A stretch of 64,000 nt of DNA. It comes from Candidatus Krumholzibacteriota bacterium. Lineage in GTDB: Bacteria; Krumholzibacteriota; Krumholzibacteriia; JAJRXK01. A program made the position numbers and the translations under genes. The notes beneath the pieces are model-generated. The model made no database searches and was not told the origin of the DNA. It saw nothing but the letters and a program-made list of their open reading frames with translations. Shown piece by piece: positions 8,316-18,150 of the stretch; position 1 is the first letter of the stretch; every line of letters begins with the position of its first letter. The DNA is taken from contig JAJDAC010000018.1 in assembly GCA_029262065.1 (NCBI GenBank), forward strand, positions 1 to 64,000. The letters run 5' to 3'.

Positions 8316-11282
8316 TCAACGGAGCACCGTGAACTTCCGGGTCATGGTCTCGTTGATCCCTGGACCCCTTACGGACAGTCGCGCGAAGTACTGGCCCGCA
8401 GCCAGTGGCCGACCCTTCTGGTCCATGCCATCGTAGGCCACCGTATGCTGACCGGCCTCCTGTTCCTGGCGATGCACGAGGCGAACACGACGACCGCGCA
8501 GGTCAAACACCTGCATCTCGACCGCGGCCTGACTGGGAATGTTGAACTGGAAGAAGACCTCACCGCCCGACGGGTTGGGTGACGGGGGCGCGAAGCTCAG
8601 CCGAGAAACGTTTGGTGCCGGTTCGTCGATGCCCGTGGCCAGATTCTCCGTACAATTCAGGCAGTGCGTGCGCTCGGGGTCGTAACCGTACATGGGCCAA
8701 CGCGAATCCGGAGCATGTTGGGCCGAGTTTGCGTCGACCACGACTACCGACTTGGTGGTTACGAAAACAAACTCCACATCACCATCCAGGTCGATGTCAC
8801 CCGCGGCCGGGGAAACCTGACACGCGCCACCTAGATCTATGGGCCAGTCGATGGGCTGGCCGCCGCCGTTTTCGTAGCTCCAACCTTCTTCACCATCGGT
8901 ACCCACGATCAAATTGGGCGAAGAGCGATTCAGTCGTTCGACAATGGGCCCCCCCACTATGTCGAACCCAGGCGTGGTGAAGTTGGGGTAGAATGCCTGC
9001 TCGAATCCATCGTTGAAGACCGCGTGCATGACCGCCTCGCGGTTGGCAAACGCCAACTCAGGGAAGGCGTTGCCCAGATAATTGGCAATGGCTACGGAAG
9101 TCGCGGGCGTACCACTCGGGTCCACGAAGGGCCAGGTCCCGGCCATGTCGCTACCGTCGTGATGGATCACGAACACCTTGCCCGAGGTGCTGGGAATCAC
9201 GATCTCCAGGTCACCGTCCAGATCCAGGTCCCCCAGCGAAGGAGCCTCTTCGAACTGCTCACCGAAGAAATTGCGGAACATGATGTTGCCCGTCGAGTCG
9301 AGCCGGTGCACGTGTACAAAGCTTCCCTTCAACGTGACAATTTCGCTCACACCGTCGCCATCGAGGTCACCGATGGCCGCGGGTGCATCGAGATTGCTGG
9401 TGAACAACCAGAAGTGTGAAGTCTCCACGCCGTGGTAGTTGTATACCTTCAGGTAGCCACCGGCGGTAACCACGATGCTGCGGGGATACGGCCCACCCAA
9501 CGCACCGATGGCCACGCGGGCCGGCTCGGGGTCGGGTGTGGACACCGGAAACCCCGGCAGGGTCAAACCGTCGCGGGTGAAGGCATGGACGTTTCCAATC
9601 ATATCGCCCACGACGATTTCGACGCGACCATCGCCGTTCAGGTCGCCCACGGCCACCGCCGCGCGCGGCGGCACGTCGCCCACGTCCTGCGGCCAACCCG
9701 CGAGTTCGTTGCCCTCGTGGTCGAGAACGTGGACGTTCCCTTCCTGGTCGGCAAACACGATCTCCAAGAACGCGTCGTCGTTCACGTTCACCACGGCCGG
9801 AGCGGTGGCCGGTGCCTCGGGTCCACCGTACGAGAGCGGCAACTCCCACTCCACTTCGGGGTACCCGGGATCGCCGCGCCATTCGCCGTCGAACGCCATG
9901 CCGAAACCGGGCGCGAAGTGGTTCCAGGCCAGGCCAATTTGGTCGCCGCGCGCGGCGTTCAACGCAATGTTGGCCCCCATGGTGATGATTCCCGATTGCG
10001 ACTGGTCGGACATGATTTCCACCGAGCCGAACACCAGCGGTGAAGCGCCAGAAGAGACCTTGAAGCCGCGATCGTAGAAGGAAACTGGGTTGAACTCGTG
10101 AAATGATGCTCCCGCGACGATGAACTCGTCGGTCGAGGCGCGGTAGTGCACGTCGCCGTTCAGGTCGAGTCCGGTATCCACCACGTTGGCCGCCGGCCAC
10201 GTAGCCCCTGAATCGGACGAGTGGCGCAACGAGATGTCTCGAATGTTGAACTCGTCGACCAACGCAATCAGCACATCGCCGTCGGTCAGGGAGGCCTCTA
10301 TGTCCAAGACGTGCTGGTTCATGCCGTCGGCAATCGACGTGATCTCCACCGGGCCAGGATCCCACGAGGCAATGCCACCCCCGGCGTAGCTCGTGGCGCG
10401 CCGATACCGCACGGCATCGTCGAAAGTGTCCTGGATGTTCTCGGAGTAGGTCCACACCACGTGGACGGCTCCGCCGAAACCGTAGGAAATTTTCGGATCC
10501 ACGTATTTCAGATTGTTGTTTCCCGACAGTTCGGCGATTCGATAGGGAGCCTCCCACGTATCACCAAAGTCGATCGAACGCGTGAACCAAATGTCGGAGG
10601 CATCGCCATCACGCGCCGTGGCGGTGGCGTAAAGATAGAACTGCGAAAAAGCCGGGGCATCACTGGTCAGATCCCCCCAGTCGAACGTGACGGCTGGATC
10701 GTAGAACGCTTCGCGGATGTTCCAGACCGCGGCGGGCAGCCCCAGCGTCGAGTAGGCCACGTTGTTCGTATTCCGACCCGTACTATAATTCCAGTTGCGA
10801 TACTGAACATAGATCCTGGAGACGTCGCCCTCAGCGATATGCAACCGCACACTGTCCTGCAGGTTGCCGTCGCCCTGACCGATCGCACCCCAAACAGAGA
10901 AGCTGGTTCCCCCGTCGTACGAGACCATCACTTCGAGATACGAAGCCGTACTCTGGTCGCGCCGCACAGCCATGTAGACATCGCCGTTGCTGGCAATGGA
11001 CACATCCGATTCGATCAGGGAAGGGCTGTCGGCAATGGTGAAATCGGTGCCGCCGGTCGTCGGGTCCGTGCGCTTGGAGACAACCGGGGCCAATGGCGTC
11101 AGAAAACCGTGATCAGGAACGACGTGCGTGGCAGGACTGAGGTCGTCGACAATACGACTGTGGGGACCCGGAACCACGGGCGGTAGCGCAGGGGGCTTTG
11201 GGCGTTCGGCCTGCGCCATCTGTGCCGCCAGGGTCGATAGCAGAATCAGGGCTAAAATCGACGGTGAAAAACGCGATGTCAT
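8316..11282 (-). CDS. Secreted BNR/FG-GAP repeat protein with FlgD-like tail
   Basis: 988 residues from the ATG at 11282 (GGAGAG six bases upstream; an in-frame TTG at 11294 is less likely). Signal peptide MTSRFSPSILALILL...AQA. Residues ~90-400 contain Asp-box/BNR motifs (SYDGGTSF, SIDFGDTW, SSDSGATW), as in sialidase-type propellers. Residues ~500-860 hold FG-GAP/VCBS-type repeats with calcium-binding loops (GDLNGDGRVEIVVGD, GDLDGDGVSEIV, GDLDLDGDLEIVIP, GDIDLDGDVEFVF). The tail has PSPNPSGGEVFFQF and ends RKFTVLR. It is an extracellular, probably calcium-stabilised binding or glycan-associated protein; enzymatic residues of sialidases were not identified. Confidence 0.8.
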   Translation of the reverse strand: MTSRFSPSILALILLSTLAAQMAQAERPKPPALPPVVPGPHSRIVDDLSPATHVVPDHGFLTPLAPVVSKRTDPTTGGTDFTIADSPSLIESDVSIASNGDVYMAVRRDQSTASYLEVMVSYDGGTSFSVWGAIGQGDGNLQDSVRLHIAEGDVSRIYVQYRNWNYSTGRNTNNVAYSTLGLPAAVWNIREAFYDPAVTFDWGDLTSDAPAFSQFYLYATATARDGDASDIWFTRSIDFGDTWEAPYRIAELSGNNNLKYVDPKISYGFGGAVHVVWTYSENIQDTFDDAVRYRRATSYAGGGIASWDPGPVEITSIADGMNQHVLDIEASLTDGDVLIALVDEFNIRDISLRHSSDSGATWPAANVVDTGLDLNGDVHYRASTDEFIVAGASFHEFNPVSFYDRGFKVSSGASPLVFGSVEIMSDQSQSGIITMGANIALNAARGDQIGLAWNHFAPGFGMAFDGEWRGDPGYPEVEWELPLSYGGPEAPATAPAVVNVNDDAFLEIVFADQEGNVHVLDHEGNELAGWPQDVGDVPPRAAVAVGDLNGDGRVEIVVGDMIGNVHAFTRDGLTLPGFPVSTPDPEPARVAIGALGGPYPRSIVVTAGGYLKVYNYHGVETSHFWLFTSNLDAPAAIGDLDGDGVSEIVTLKGSFVHVHRLDSTGNIMFRNFFGEQFEEAPSLGDLDLDGDLEIVIPSTSGKVFVIHHDGSDMAGTWPFVDPSGTPATSVAIANYLGNAFPELAFANREAVMHAVFNDGFEQAFYPNFTTPGFDIVGGPIVERLNRSSPNLIVGTDGEEGWSYENGGGQPIDWPIDLGGACQVSPAAGDIDLDGDVEFVFVTTKSVVVVDANSAQHAPDSRWPMYGYDPERTHCLNCTENLATGIDEPAPNVSRLSFAPPSPNPSGGEVFFQFNIPSQAAVEMQVFDLRGRRVRLVHRQEQEAGQHTVAYDGMDQKGRPLAAGQYFARLSVRGPGINETMTRKFTVLR

Positions 11283-11554
11283 GGGTCTCTCCAAGGCTTC
11301 ATGGAAGACGAGTCTCTTGGTAAACAGGTCGCCACAGTCGAGGGCCTGTGACGCGATGCACCCTCAGATCCGCGATCGCGCCCGACTTCCCGAGTGAAAC
11401 AAGACCCCGTGGCAACCAGGACCTTCTGCACGCAGTCCTATAATTCTTTTGCTTTCATAGTATTATACAACACGCGCCCAGATCGGGGGCGACATGCCGA
11501 GCCCCCGTGATACCCTCCCGGAAACCCGACCATCACTCACCACGCGGAACCGTC
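11283..11554. promoter_or_regulatory. Divergent intergenic region with an AT-rich core
   Basis: The spacer between the FG-GAP protein gene (-) and hutI (+) holds an A/T-rich island at 11437-11471, unusual in this GC-rich sequence. A TATAAT box is present on the + strand (11439-11444) and another on the - strand (11467 to 11462). Neither has a convincing -35 box at 17 bp, so promoter calls for the two genes are tentative. No gene or RNA is recognisable here. Confidence 0.35.
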
Positions 11555-12772
11555 ATGTCCACGCCACCACCTTTCGATCGCGTCTACGTAGACTGCAATC
11601 TCGCCACCATGAACGCCGCCCCGAACGATCCGTACGGCACAATCCACGACGGAGCGCTGGCCACGACGGGCAACCACATCAGCTGGGTCGGCCCGCGCAG
11701 CGAACTTCCCGGCCACCGCAAACCCACATGTAGTCTGGACGGAGCATGGATCACCCCCGGACTCATCGACTGTCATACCCACGTGGTGTTTGCCGGCAAC
11801 CGCGCCGACGAGTTCGAAGCGCGATTGGAAGGCAAGAGCTACGAGCAGATCAGCCGCGAAGGCGGCGGCATCCTGTCGACCGTGGCGGCTACCCGTGCGG
11901 CCAGCCTGGAAGACCTGGTATCGCAGAGTCTCCCCCGGGCCTTGGCCTTGCGCCAAAGCGGCGTAACCACGGTCGAGATCAAATCGGGCTACGGCTTGGA
12001 TCTGGAGTCCGAGCTCAAGATGCTTCGCGCCGCGAAATTGGTGGGCGAAGCAGCGGACATGAGTGTCGTCGCAACATGCCTTGGTGCGCACACGGTGGCG
12101 CCGGAATACCGCGGTCGCCCCGACGACTACGTCGAGTTCCTGTGCGAAACATTGTTGCCGGCCGTTCGGGCCGAGCAACTTGCGTCGTCGGTGGATGCCT
12201 ACTGCGAATCCATTGCATTCAGTCCGGCGCAAGTTGAACGGGTATTCAAGAGCGCTCAAGACCTGGGATTCGCACTGAAGCTACACGCCGATCAATTGAC
12301 CGATCTAGGCGGCGCTGCCCTGGCCGCGCGCATGAACGCGCTCTCGGCCGACCATCTGGAGCACACGAACGAAGATGGCGTGAAGGCCATGGCCAACGCG
12401 GGGACCACCGCCGTATTGCTACCCGGCGCGTTCCATTTCCTGCGCGAGGAACGCGTGCCTCCCGTCGATCAACTACGCAAGCACGGTGTGCCCATTGCAA
12501 TCGCCACCGACTGCAACCCCGGCACCTCGCCCATCACGTCGATCTTGTTGGCCATGCACCTGGCCACCGTACACTTTCGGATGACGCCCTCCGAAACCAT
12601 GCACGGTACCACCACGGCCGCGGCCAGGGCGCTGGGGCTTGGCGATCGTGGCCAGCTCAAGGTGGGGCAGCGCGCCGATTTGGCGATGTGGTCAGTGGAC
12701 CACCCACGAGATCTGTCCTACTGGGCGGGTAACAATCCACTGATCCACTGTGCCATGGCCGGAAGAGACTAG
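11555..12772 (+). CDS. hutI: Imidazolonepropionase
   Basis: 405 residues, the normal length for HutI. It hydrolyses 4-imidazolone-5-propanoate to N-formimidoyl-L-glutamate, the third step of histidine degradation, in the cytosol. Amidohydrolase metal ligands and substrate residues are all in place: DCHTHVVFAG, KSGYGLDLESELKML, LGAHTVAPE, LKLHADQL, SADHLEH and ATDCNPGTSP. The ATG at 11555 gives the family N-terminus; an in-frame codon at 11507 would add 16 residues unlike the family. No other hut gene lies in the window, so it is separated from the rest of the pathway or the pathway is scattered. It overlaps the convergent helicase gene by 4 bp at the stop codons. Confidence 0.93.
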   Translation: MSTPPPFDRVYVDCNLATMNAAPNDPYGTIHDGALATTGNHISWVGPRSELPGHRKPTCSLDGAWITPGLIDCHTHVVFAGNRADEFEARLEGKSYEQISREGGGILSTVAATRAASLEDLVSQSLPRALALRQSGVTTVEIKSGYGLDLESELKMLRAAKLVGEAADMSVVATCLGAHTVAPEYRGRPDDYVEFLCETLLPAVRAEQLASSVDAYCESIAFSPAQVERVFKSAQDLGFALKLHADQLTDLGGAALAARMNALSADHLEHTNEDGVKAMANAGTTAVLLPGAFHFLREERVPPVDQLRKHGVPIAIATDCNPGTSPITSILLAMHLATVHFRMTPSETMHGTTTAAARALGLGDRGQLKVGQRADLAMWSVDHPRDLSYWAGNNPLIHCAMAGRD

Positions 12773-14241
12773 CGCATCCGTTTGCGACGACTGCCGACCG
12801 ATCCACGCGGCCCACGCTTGCGCGCCCGCGGCTGTTTCGGCTCTTCCTTCACGATCTCAGCGGGCTCCCAGCCAGCCAGATCGCTCAGACGAGGGTCATC
12901 GGCCCGCATTGGCTCGATCGGATGGTTCAGTCCAGCCAGCTCCTGCATTTCCTTCACGGCAAACAGGTGCTCGACGCTGGCGAACGTGACGACCAACCCC
13001 GCCTCTCCCGCGCGGGCGGTGCGCCCCGATCGGTGGAGGTAGGTCTTGTGGTCTTCGGGCGGATCGTAGTGGAGAACTATATCGACGCCCTCCACATGAA
13101 GTCCACGCGCCGCGACGTTCGTGGCCACCAACGCGCGAATGTTGCCCTTCGTAAAGGCATCCAGCGTTTGCTCACGTTGTGACTGGCGAAGACCGCCGTG
13201 GATGGGATCGGCCTTGATTCCCTCACGCGAAAGCTGCTCGGCCACGCGGTCGGCGCGGTGTTGTGTGCGCACGAAAACCAGGACCCGCTCGGCCGACCGG
13301 CAAATCGCCGCGGCGGCGGCGGCCTGCTCGTGTGGCATGACCGAAATGAACCGGTGCTTCATGGTGTCGACCATGGGCTTGGTCGACGCCACTTCGTACA
13401 GCACGGGATCGTTCATGTAGTTGCGAACGAGCGTGTCGACCATGCCGTCAAGCGTGGCCGAAAACAGCACGGTCTGATGGGCGTGGTTCACGCGCCGTAG
13501 AATCTTGTCGACCTGAGGCAGGAATCCCAGATCGGCCATGTGGTCGGCTTCATCCAGCACCACGGTCTCGATACGATCCAAGCTGGCCATGCCCCGCTGC
13601 ATCACGTCGATGAATCGGCCCGGCGTGGCGATGACGATGTCGACCGCGTCCAGCAGCGCATTCATCTGGGTAACGATGGAAGCGCCGCCGTATACCGTAG
13701 TGACCTGTAGTCCGCGGGCTTCGGCCAACGGCGCCAGCTCGGTTGCGACCTGCTGGGCCAGCTCACGCGTGGGTACCAGCACCAATCCACGCGGCTTCTT
13801 CTTGACCGAACGCGATCCGCGCTGCAGCAGTTCGACCATGGGAATGCCAAAGGCAAGCGTCTTTCCCGAACCGGTCTTGGCCTTGCCACATATATCGCGC
13901 CCTTCGAGCGCCGGCGGAATCGTCATGGCCTGTACGGGGAACGGTCGGGTGATACCGCGTTTTTCGAGTGCATCGACGATGTCGGGCGATACACCCAACT
14001 CGCGGAACGACGTGACATCGGTCACGCGGGCCAATGCCTCTTCGGTGTCGAGTACGCGGCGCGCCTGTTCCTCGACCGTTCCACCTTTGGAAAGCGAGTC
14101 GATGGGCGCGGTTCCCGATACGTCCTTCAGCTCGACGTGCGTGACGAAGCGCGAGCGTATGGAGGGTTTGTCTTCGGGCGTGTCTTGCGAAGGTTCGTTG
14201 TGTGCGTCATCCGGTGGGATGCGCGAGTCTTGCGTCAGAAT
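12769..14241 (-). CDS. DEAD-box ATP-dependent RNA helicase with non-canonical start
   Basis: The RecA-like core has every motif: Q-motif (PFPVQAMTIP), GKAKTGSGKT, PTRELAQQ, TPGR, DEAD (VLDEADHM), SAT, VATNVAARGLHVEG and HRSGRTARAGE; the tail is basic (RARKRGPRGSVGSRRKR). It unwinds structured RNA, for example in ribosome assembly or mRNA turnover. The first ATG/GTG/TTG is a TTG at 14034, but that would begin only seven residues before the Q-motif and its AGAGG lies just two bases away. The frame upstream keeps strong GC-rich third positions for 69 more codons, back to a GGAG spaced six bases from an ATT (14241) or nine from a CTG (14238). I therefore extend the gene to 14241; exact start is uncertain. 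Confidence 0.85.
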   Translation of the reverse strand: MLTQDSRIPPDDAHNEPSQDTPEDKPSIRSRFVTHVELKDVSGTAPIDSLSKGGTVEEQARRVLDTEEALARVTDVTSFRELGVSPDIVDALEKRGITRPFPVQAMTIPPALEGRDICGKAKTGSGKTLAFGIPMVELLQRGSRSVKKKPRGLVLVPTRELAQQVATELAPLAEARGLQVTTVYGGASIVTQMNALLDAVDIVIATPGRFIDVMQRGMASLDRIETVVLDEADHMADLGFLPQVDKILRRVNHAHQTVLFSATLDGMVDTLVRNYMNDPVLYEVASTKPMVDTMKHRFISVMPHEQAAAAAAICRSAERVLVFVRTQHRADRVAEQLSREGIKADPIHGGLRQSQREQTLDAFTKGNIRALVATNVAARGLHVEGVDIVLHYDPPEDHKTYLHRSGRTARAGEAGLVVTFASVEHLFAVKEMQELAGLNHPIEPMRADDPRLSDLAGWEPAEIVKEEPKQPRARKRGPRGSVGSRRKRMR

Positions 14242-14428
14242 GGTTTTCTCCGATCAGTGCGTTGGTTCCCCACGGGAACGGTTCTCGATTGCCTTGTGGT
14301 GGCCTTCCTAGGACCTCCACCAAGCACCCGCAACGGTGATCGGAGTCGATTAAGGTGGGCCCGGCCGCCCTGGTCAGAACTGGACCATGGGCGTATCCAT
14401 GATGAGAGATTAGGCAGAATCCGTGCCG

Positions 14429-14458
14429 GAGGCCAGCGCGAAGGTGAGCGCTGGCCTC
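14429..14458 (-). terminator. Strong hairpin downstream of the 14523-16715 gene
   Basis: GAGGCCAGCGC pairs perfectly with GCGCTGGCCTC (11 bp) around an 8-base loop, about 65 bases after the stop of the minus-strand gene and upstream of the helicase start. No U-tract follows. It likely ends or stabilises that transcript before the helicase gene. Confidence 0.5.
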
Positions 14459-14522
14459 TGGACACGCACGACTCCTGGGGTTGCGCCGCGGGCAGCGACC
14501 CAGAAACAAGCCTGGAAACGAT

Positions 14523-16715
14523 CTATTGCAGGACCGTCATCTTCAGTGTTTCCACTCGGTCACCGGCCAGTACCCGCAAGAAATAGCTGCCGCTGGGCAG
14601 CTGGGTGCGATAGGCAATCGTGTGGTCCCCGGCCCCCATTGGCGCGTTTTCGACCAGCGACTCCACCTTCCGGCCCCTGACGTCGTACACACCGATGGTG
14701 ACCGACGTGGGCTCGAGCAGACGCAACCGTATGGACGTTCCCGGGTTGAACGGATTGGGATAGACCTGGGTTTCCCGAGGCACATTGGGCAGGTCATCGA
14801 CCGCCGTGACCAGGTCTTCGATCACCGCCGCAAGCCCCTCATTCCCCGAGTAGTCGACCGCCGTCACCAGATAGAAACCGTAGGGTCCGCCGTTGGGATC
14901 GAACGAATTGGCCGAGGTGCTGCCCAGGGCTGATTCACTACCATCGAGCAAACCGGTGTTCGAGCCGTAGATCTGGTAGTAGTCGAAATCTGTTTCGGGC
15001 GACGGATCCCAGGCCAGCTGGCCGCCTCCAAACACCAGGTTGGCCGGCGGCGCCGGCGCCAGGTTGTCTACCGAGTATCCCGAATCGGGAACCGACTCGA
15101 AGAACGTGGTGGGGACCGCCGTGGCCGCGCGAATCAGGAACGCCGACCAGTGGATTCCCTGCGCAACGGTGGAGTCAGCCAGGGTCGGCGCAATGAAACT
15201 ATAGATGTCGTCGCCGTGGGCGGGGACCGACCCCACGAAATCCCAGCCATCCAGACGCTTCTGGCCCGGTAACGGATCGTTGCGCCGGTACGCCTCGTAG
15301 TTGAGGATCGGCGTGGAAGCCCCTGCTTGATCCTGCGACGAGCGGGCGAACTCAATGCGCACCTGGCGGCCCTGATCGTTCCCCACATCGGCGATGGACA
15401 GAATCTCAGGCTCGGCGGCGCCCAACGCCTGCACCTCGGCCCGCAGAATCCAGTCACCCGAGACCCCCAGCGTCTGCGAGAGATTCCAGACTCCGCTGAA
15501 GATGAGATTGGCGTTCGCGTCGATGTTGCCGTCGGTGTCGGCGGCAATCGATGGCAGGCCCGGCGAACTGAATTCCAGCCCAACGCGGAACGGTCCGCTC
15601 ACCGTGATTCCCTCGGCGATCAGATCGATTTCCTGCAGGTCGGTATTCGACGCGGTCACCAGATAGTCCTGCATGAACAATTCGGTACCCGGCACAAGCG
15701 AACCAGTGTCATCCCACACGCGTAGTTTCACACTGACGGTGGCGGCGGCACCGCCAAACAGGAAACGCACTTTCCGCAGGTCGGAAGGTCCACTGGGCGT
15801 GAATCGCGACGCGGCAATCTCGCCCGCCGCGAACCCCGCCTGAAAAGCTACTGACTGGCCCGTCATAAAACTGTCGTTGGCAAGCTCCTCGGGCCCACCG
15901 CCCACGTTGCTACACGCCACGGCTACGTTGCTCACGTTGGCAGCGGAAATCGTTCCCGATCCGAAACTCACCACGCAGTCCTGACCCGCGGGTTCGCTGA
16001 GCACGGTGACGTTGTAGCCCGCGCCATCACTGAGCGCCGTGGGAAACACGAAGGGGCCGTCGGCGTTGATGACGATGTCGTCGCCACCATTGTTCTGCAA
16101 CGTGAGACTGCCACTGAGACCCGAAACGTTGCCACCCACCGTGAATGTGCCGGGAGTAGCATCTTCCACGATGGCGCGAATGACCCAGTCGCCGGTGACG
16201 CCCAGGAGGTTGGATTGGATCCAACCGAATCCGCTTGCGTCGATGAAGTTCAGCGCGGGAGTGATGGAGCCGTCGTCGTCGCGGGCGATCGAGGGAAATC
16301 CGTCGTGTTGGAACTCGATACCCACGCGGAAGTCGTCGTTCACGAACACGTTGTCGGCCGTGATGTCGATCTCTGAAAGCGCCGTGCTCGATCCGGTGAG
16401 CGAGTAGTCGCCGGTGAAAAGCACCGCCCCGGGAGCGACGGATCCGGCCGAGTCATCGTAGATGTTCAGGGTTACGGTCTCGGTGGCCGTATTGCCGCCG
16501 AACAACAACTGGATCTTCTTGACCTGCATGGGGAACGGACCCGGCGCGATGAACCGCGAAGCTCCGCTTTCACCCGTGATGAACCCTCCCTGAAATCCCG
16601 CGCTTTGACCGCTCATGAAGCCGTCGTTTTGCAGGGTCAGTTCCGCGGCCTGAACGGCCCCGGCGAACATGAGGAGCGATAGGAAAGCAACGGATCGAAC
16701 CAGCGCACGGTTCAT
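14523..16715 (-). CDS. Secreted protein with duplicated ~160-residue domain and FlgD-like tail
   Basis: 730 residues; ATG at 16715 with GGGAG upstream. Signal peptide (MNRALVRSVAFLSLLMFAG...QAA). Two copies of one beta-rich domain are evident, near residues 28-187 and 280-438: compare NDGFMSGQSAGFQGGFITGE with NDSFMTGQSVAFQAGFAAGE, then ...VKKIQLLFGGNTATETVTLNI with ...LRKVRFLFGGAAATVSVKLRV in shortened form, and GVTGDWVIRA with GVSGDWILRA. Between them lies a GNVSGLSGSLTLQNNGGD bacterial-Ig-like stretch with two cysteines. A fibronectin-like region and the sorting tail (YPNPFNPGTSIRLRL to LKMTVLQ) finish it. I do not recognise the repeated domain; function unknown, extracellular. Confidence 0.75.
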   Translation of the reverse strand: MNRALVRSVAFLSLLMFAGAVQAAELTLQNDGFMSGQSAGFQGGFITGESGASRFIAPGPFPMQVKKIQLLFGGNTATETVTLNIYDDSAGSVAPGAVLFTGDYSLTGSSTALSEIDITADNVFVNDDFRVGIEFQHDGFPSIARDDDGSITPALNFIDASGFGWIQSNLLGVTGDWVIRAIVEDATPGTFTVGGNVSGLSGSLTLQNNGGDDIVINADGPFVFPTALSDGAGYNVTVLSEPAGQDCVVSFGSGTISAANVSNVAVACSNVGGGPEELANDSFMTGQSVAFQAGFAAGEIAASRFTPSGPSDLRKVRFLFGGAAATVSVKLRVWDDTGSLVPGTELFMQDYLVTASNTDLQEIDLIAEGITVSGPFRVGLEFSSPGLPSIAADTDGNIDANANLIFSGVWNLSQTLGVSGDWILRAEVQALGAAEPEILSIADVGNDQGRQVRIEFARSSQDQAGASTPILNYEAYRRNDPLPGQKRLDGWDFVGSVPAHGDDIYSFIAPTLADSTVAQGIHWSAFLIRAATAVPTTFFESVPDSGYSVDNLAPAPPANLVFGGGQLAWDPSPETDFDYYQIYGSNTGLLDGSESALGSTSANSFDPNGGPYGFYLVTAVDYSGNEGLAAVIEDLVTAVDDLPNVPRETQVYPNPFNPGTSIRLRLLEPTSVTIGVYDVRGRKVESLVENAPMGAGDHTIAYRTQLPSGSYFLRVLAGDRVETLKMTVLQ

Positions 16716-16920
16716 GCAGAAGACTCCCTGAAACGGGTCACGGGGTGAGACACGGCTAAAAAGACTCTGTCTATTGTACCTCGCCGGGGCCTGAATCGAC
16801 CACCCCCCCGCGCTGTTTCGCTCGGACCGGAGCTAGCGCCCTGTCACCGTTTCTGCGCCCTTGTTGACGACCAGACTGAAGTTGTCGATGCTGCTGCCAA
16901 GCTCATTGGGGAGATGCACT

Positions 16921-18147
16921 TTGCTCGCTCGCTTCCGGCTCTATTCGTTCTTCAAGAACTTCCGACTCTTCGAACACTTCTTCGTCGTGTTCTTGTTGGC
17001 GCCCGCCATCCAGGGCGGGGCCGGGCTTTCGTATCTGGCCATTGGCTCGCTGCTTGGGTACCAGAAGGTGCTCACGGCGCTACTGGAAGTACCGTCGGGC
17101 TTTGTGGCCGATCAGTGGGGCCGACGCCGCAGCCTCATGATCTGTTTCGGAACGTACCTGGTGGCGTTTCCATTGTACGTGCTGGCCGCCGGCTACGCCG
17201 ACTCGCGGCAACTCGCACTGCTCTACGTTGCCCAAACACTGTTCGCGATCGGCGAAGCATTCCGAACCGGCACCCACAAGGCCATCATGCTGGATTGGGT
17301 AGACAGTACCGAGCCCGACGCGGGCGTGCGGGTCATCGGTGGTACGCGAATGGTCTCGAAGATCACCGCGGGCGTATCAGCTCTCCTGGGATCGTTCATT
17401 CTGGCGTTCTACGGGCGCTTCGCGGCGCTGTTCTGGGTGTCGGCCGCGGCTGCCTTCGGCGGCCTCGTGCTCATGACGACCTACCCCGCGTGGCTCGACG
17501 GGGAGGCCCGCCGCAAACGTGTGGCGGGCGTGAAGAACATCACTCCCTTCTCGGGTCTGCGGCTACAGCGTGGATTTGCCTCGTTGATCGCTCAATCGGT
17601 CGCACTGGAAGCGGGCATCAAGGTGGCCCAACACTACGTACAACCCTTGCTCTACCGCGGACTGGAGGCCAGCGACCTGCGTGTGGTCGGCGGCACGGGT
17701 GCCCTGGTAATTGGCGTGTACTACCTGGTGCACGAAGGCCTGGGTGGACTTGCCTCCGGTTTCTCTTCGTCGGTAGATCGTCGATTGAGCGGACCGCGTG
17801 TCTTGCGGCTCGCGCCGGTGGCGGCCCTGGCCGCGATTTCCCTGGCCGCCGTGGGCCTGTGGCTGGAGTTCTATCCACTCGCTCTGATCGCCTTCATTGC
17901 CCTTGGAATTCTGCAGAACGGCCGCCGCCCCATATTCGTCAGTGAACTGAATCAGGTGATGGACAAGGAAAAGCGAGCGACCGTGCTGTCGGCGGAAAGC
18001 CAACTACGATCGCTCGCATTCGGGGTTTTGGCCCCCGCTACCGGCTACGTGGCCGATGCGTACGGTCTGGCGGCCGCGCTCGCGGCCATGTCGCTGGTCA
18101 TGGTCGTTGCTCTGAGCATTCCCAGCGTACCAGACCAGCGGCCCTGA
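16921..18147 (+). CDS. MFS transporter
   Basis: About 408 residues with twelve hydrophobic segments. The MFS signature loop between helices 2 and 3 is visible as GFVADQWGRRRSLM, and a second-half loop as SSSVDRRLSGPRVL. I chose TTG at 16921 because GGGGAG lies seven bases upstream and the first helix follows directly; frames from 16861 or 16888 have no ribosome site. The substrate cannot be inferred: neighbours are a secreted protein and the VIT/vWA operon, both pointing away or converging. Its stop is 3 bp from the convergent lipoprotein gene. Confidence 0.75.
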   Translation: MLARFRLYSFFKNFRLFEHFFVVFLLAPAIQGGAGLSYLAIGSLLGYQKVLTALLEVPSGFVADQWGRRRSLMICFGTYLVAFPLYVLAAGYADSRQLALLYVAQTLFAIGEAFRTGTHKAIMLDWVDSTEPDAGVRVIGGTRMVSKITAGVSALLGSFILAFYGRFAALFWVSAAAAFGGLVLMTTYPAWLDGEARRKRVAGVKNITPFSGLRLQRGFASLIAQSVALEAGIKVAQHYVQPLLYRGLEASDLRVVGGTGALVIGVYYLVHEGLGGLASGFSSSVDRRLSGPRVLRLAPVAALAAISLAAVGLWLEFYPLALIAFIALGILQNGRRPIFVSELNQVMDKEKRATVLSAESQLRSLAFGVLAPATGYVADAYGLAAALAAMSLVMVVALSIPSVPDQRP

Positions 18148-18150
18148 GAT

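Noticed and set aside
9367..10557. Long open frame (396 codons) on the minus strand inside the FG-GAP gene
   Set aside because: It is an Arg/Gly-rich alternative frame of a clear FG-GAP/BNR gene; such frames arise readily at high GC.
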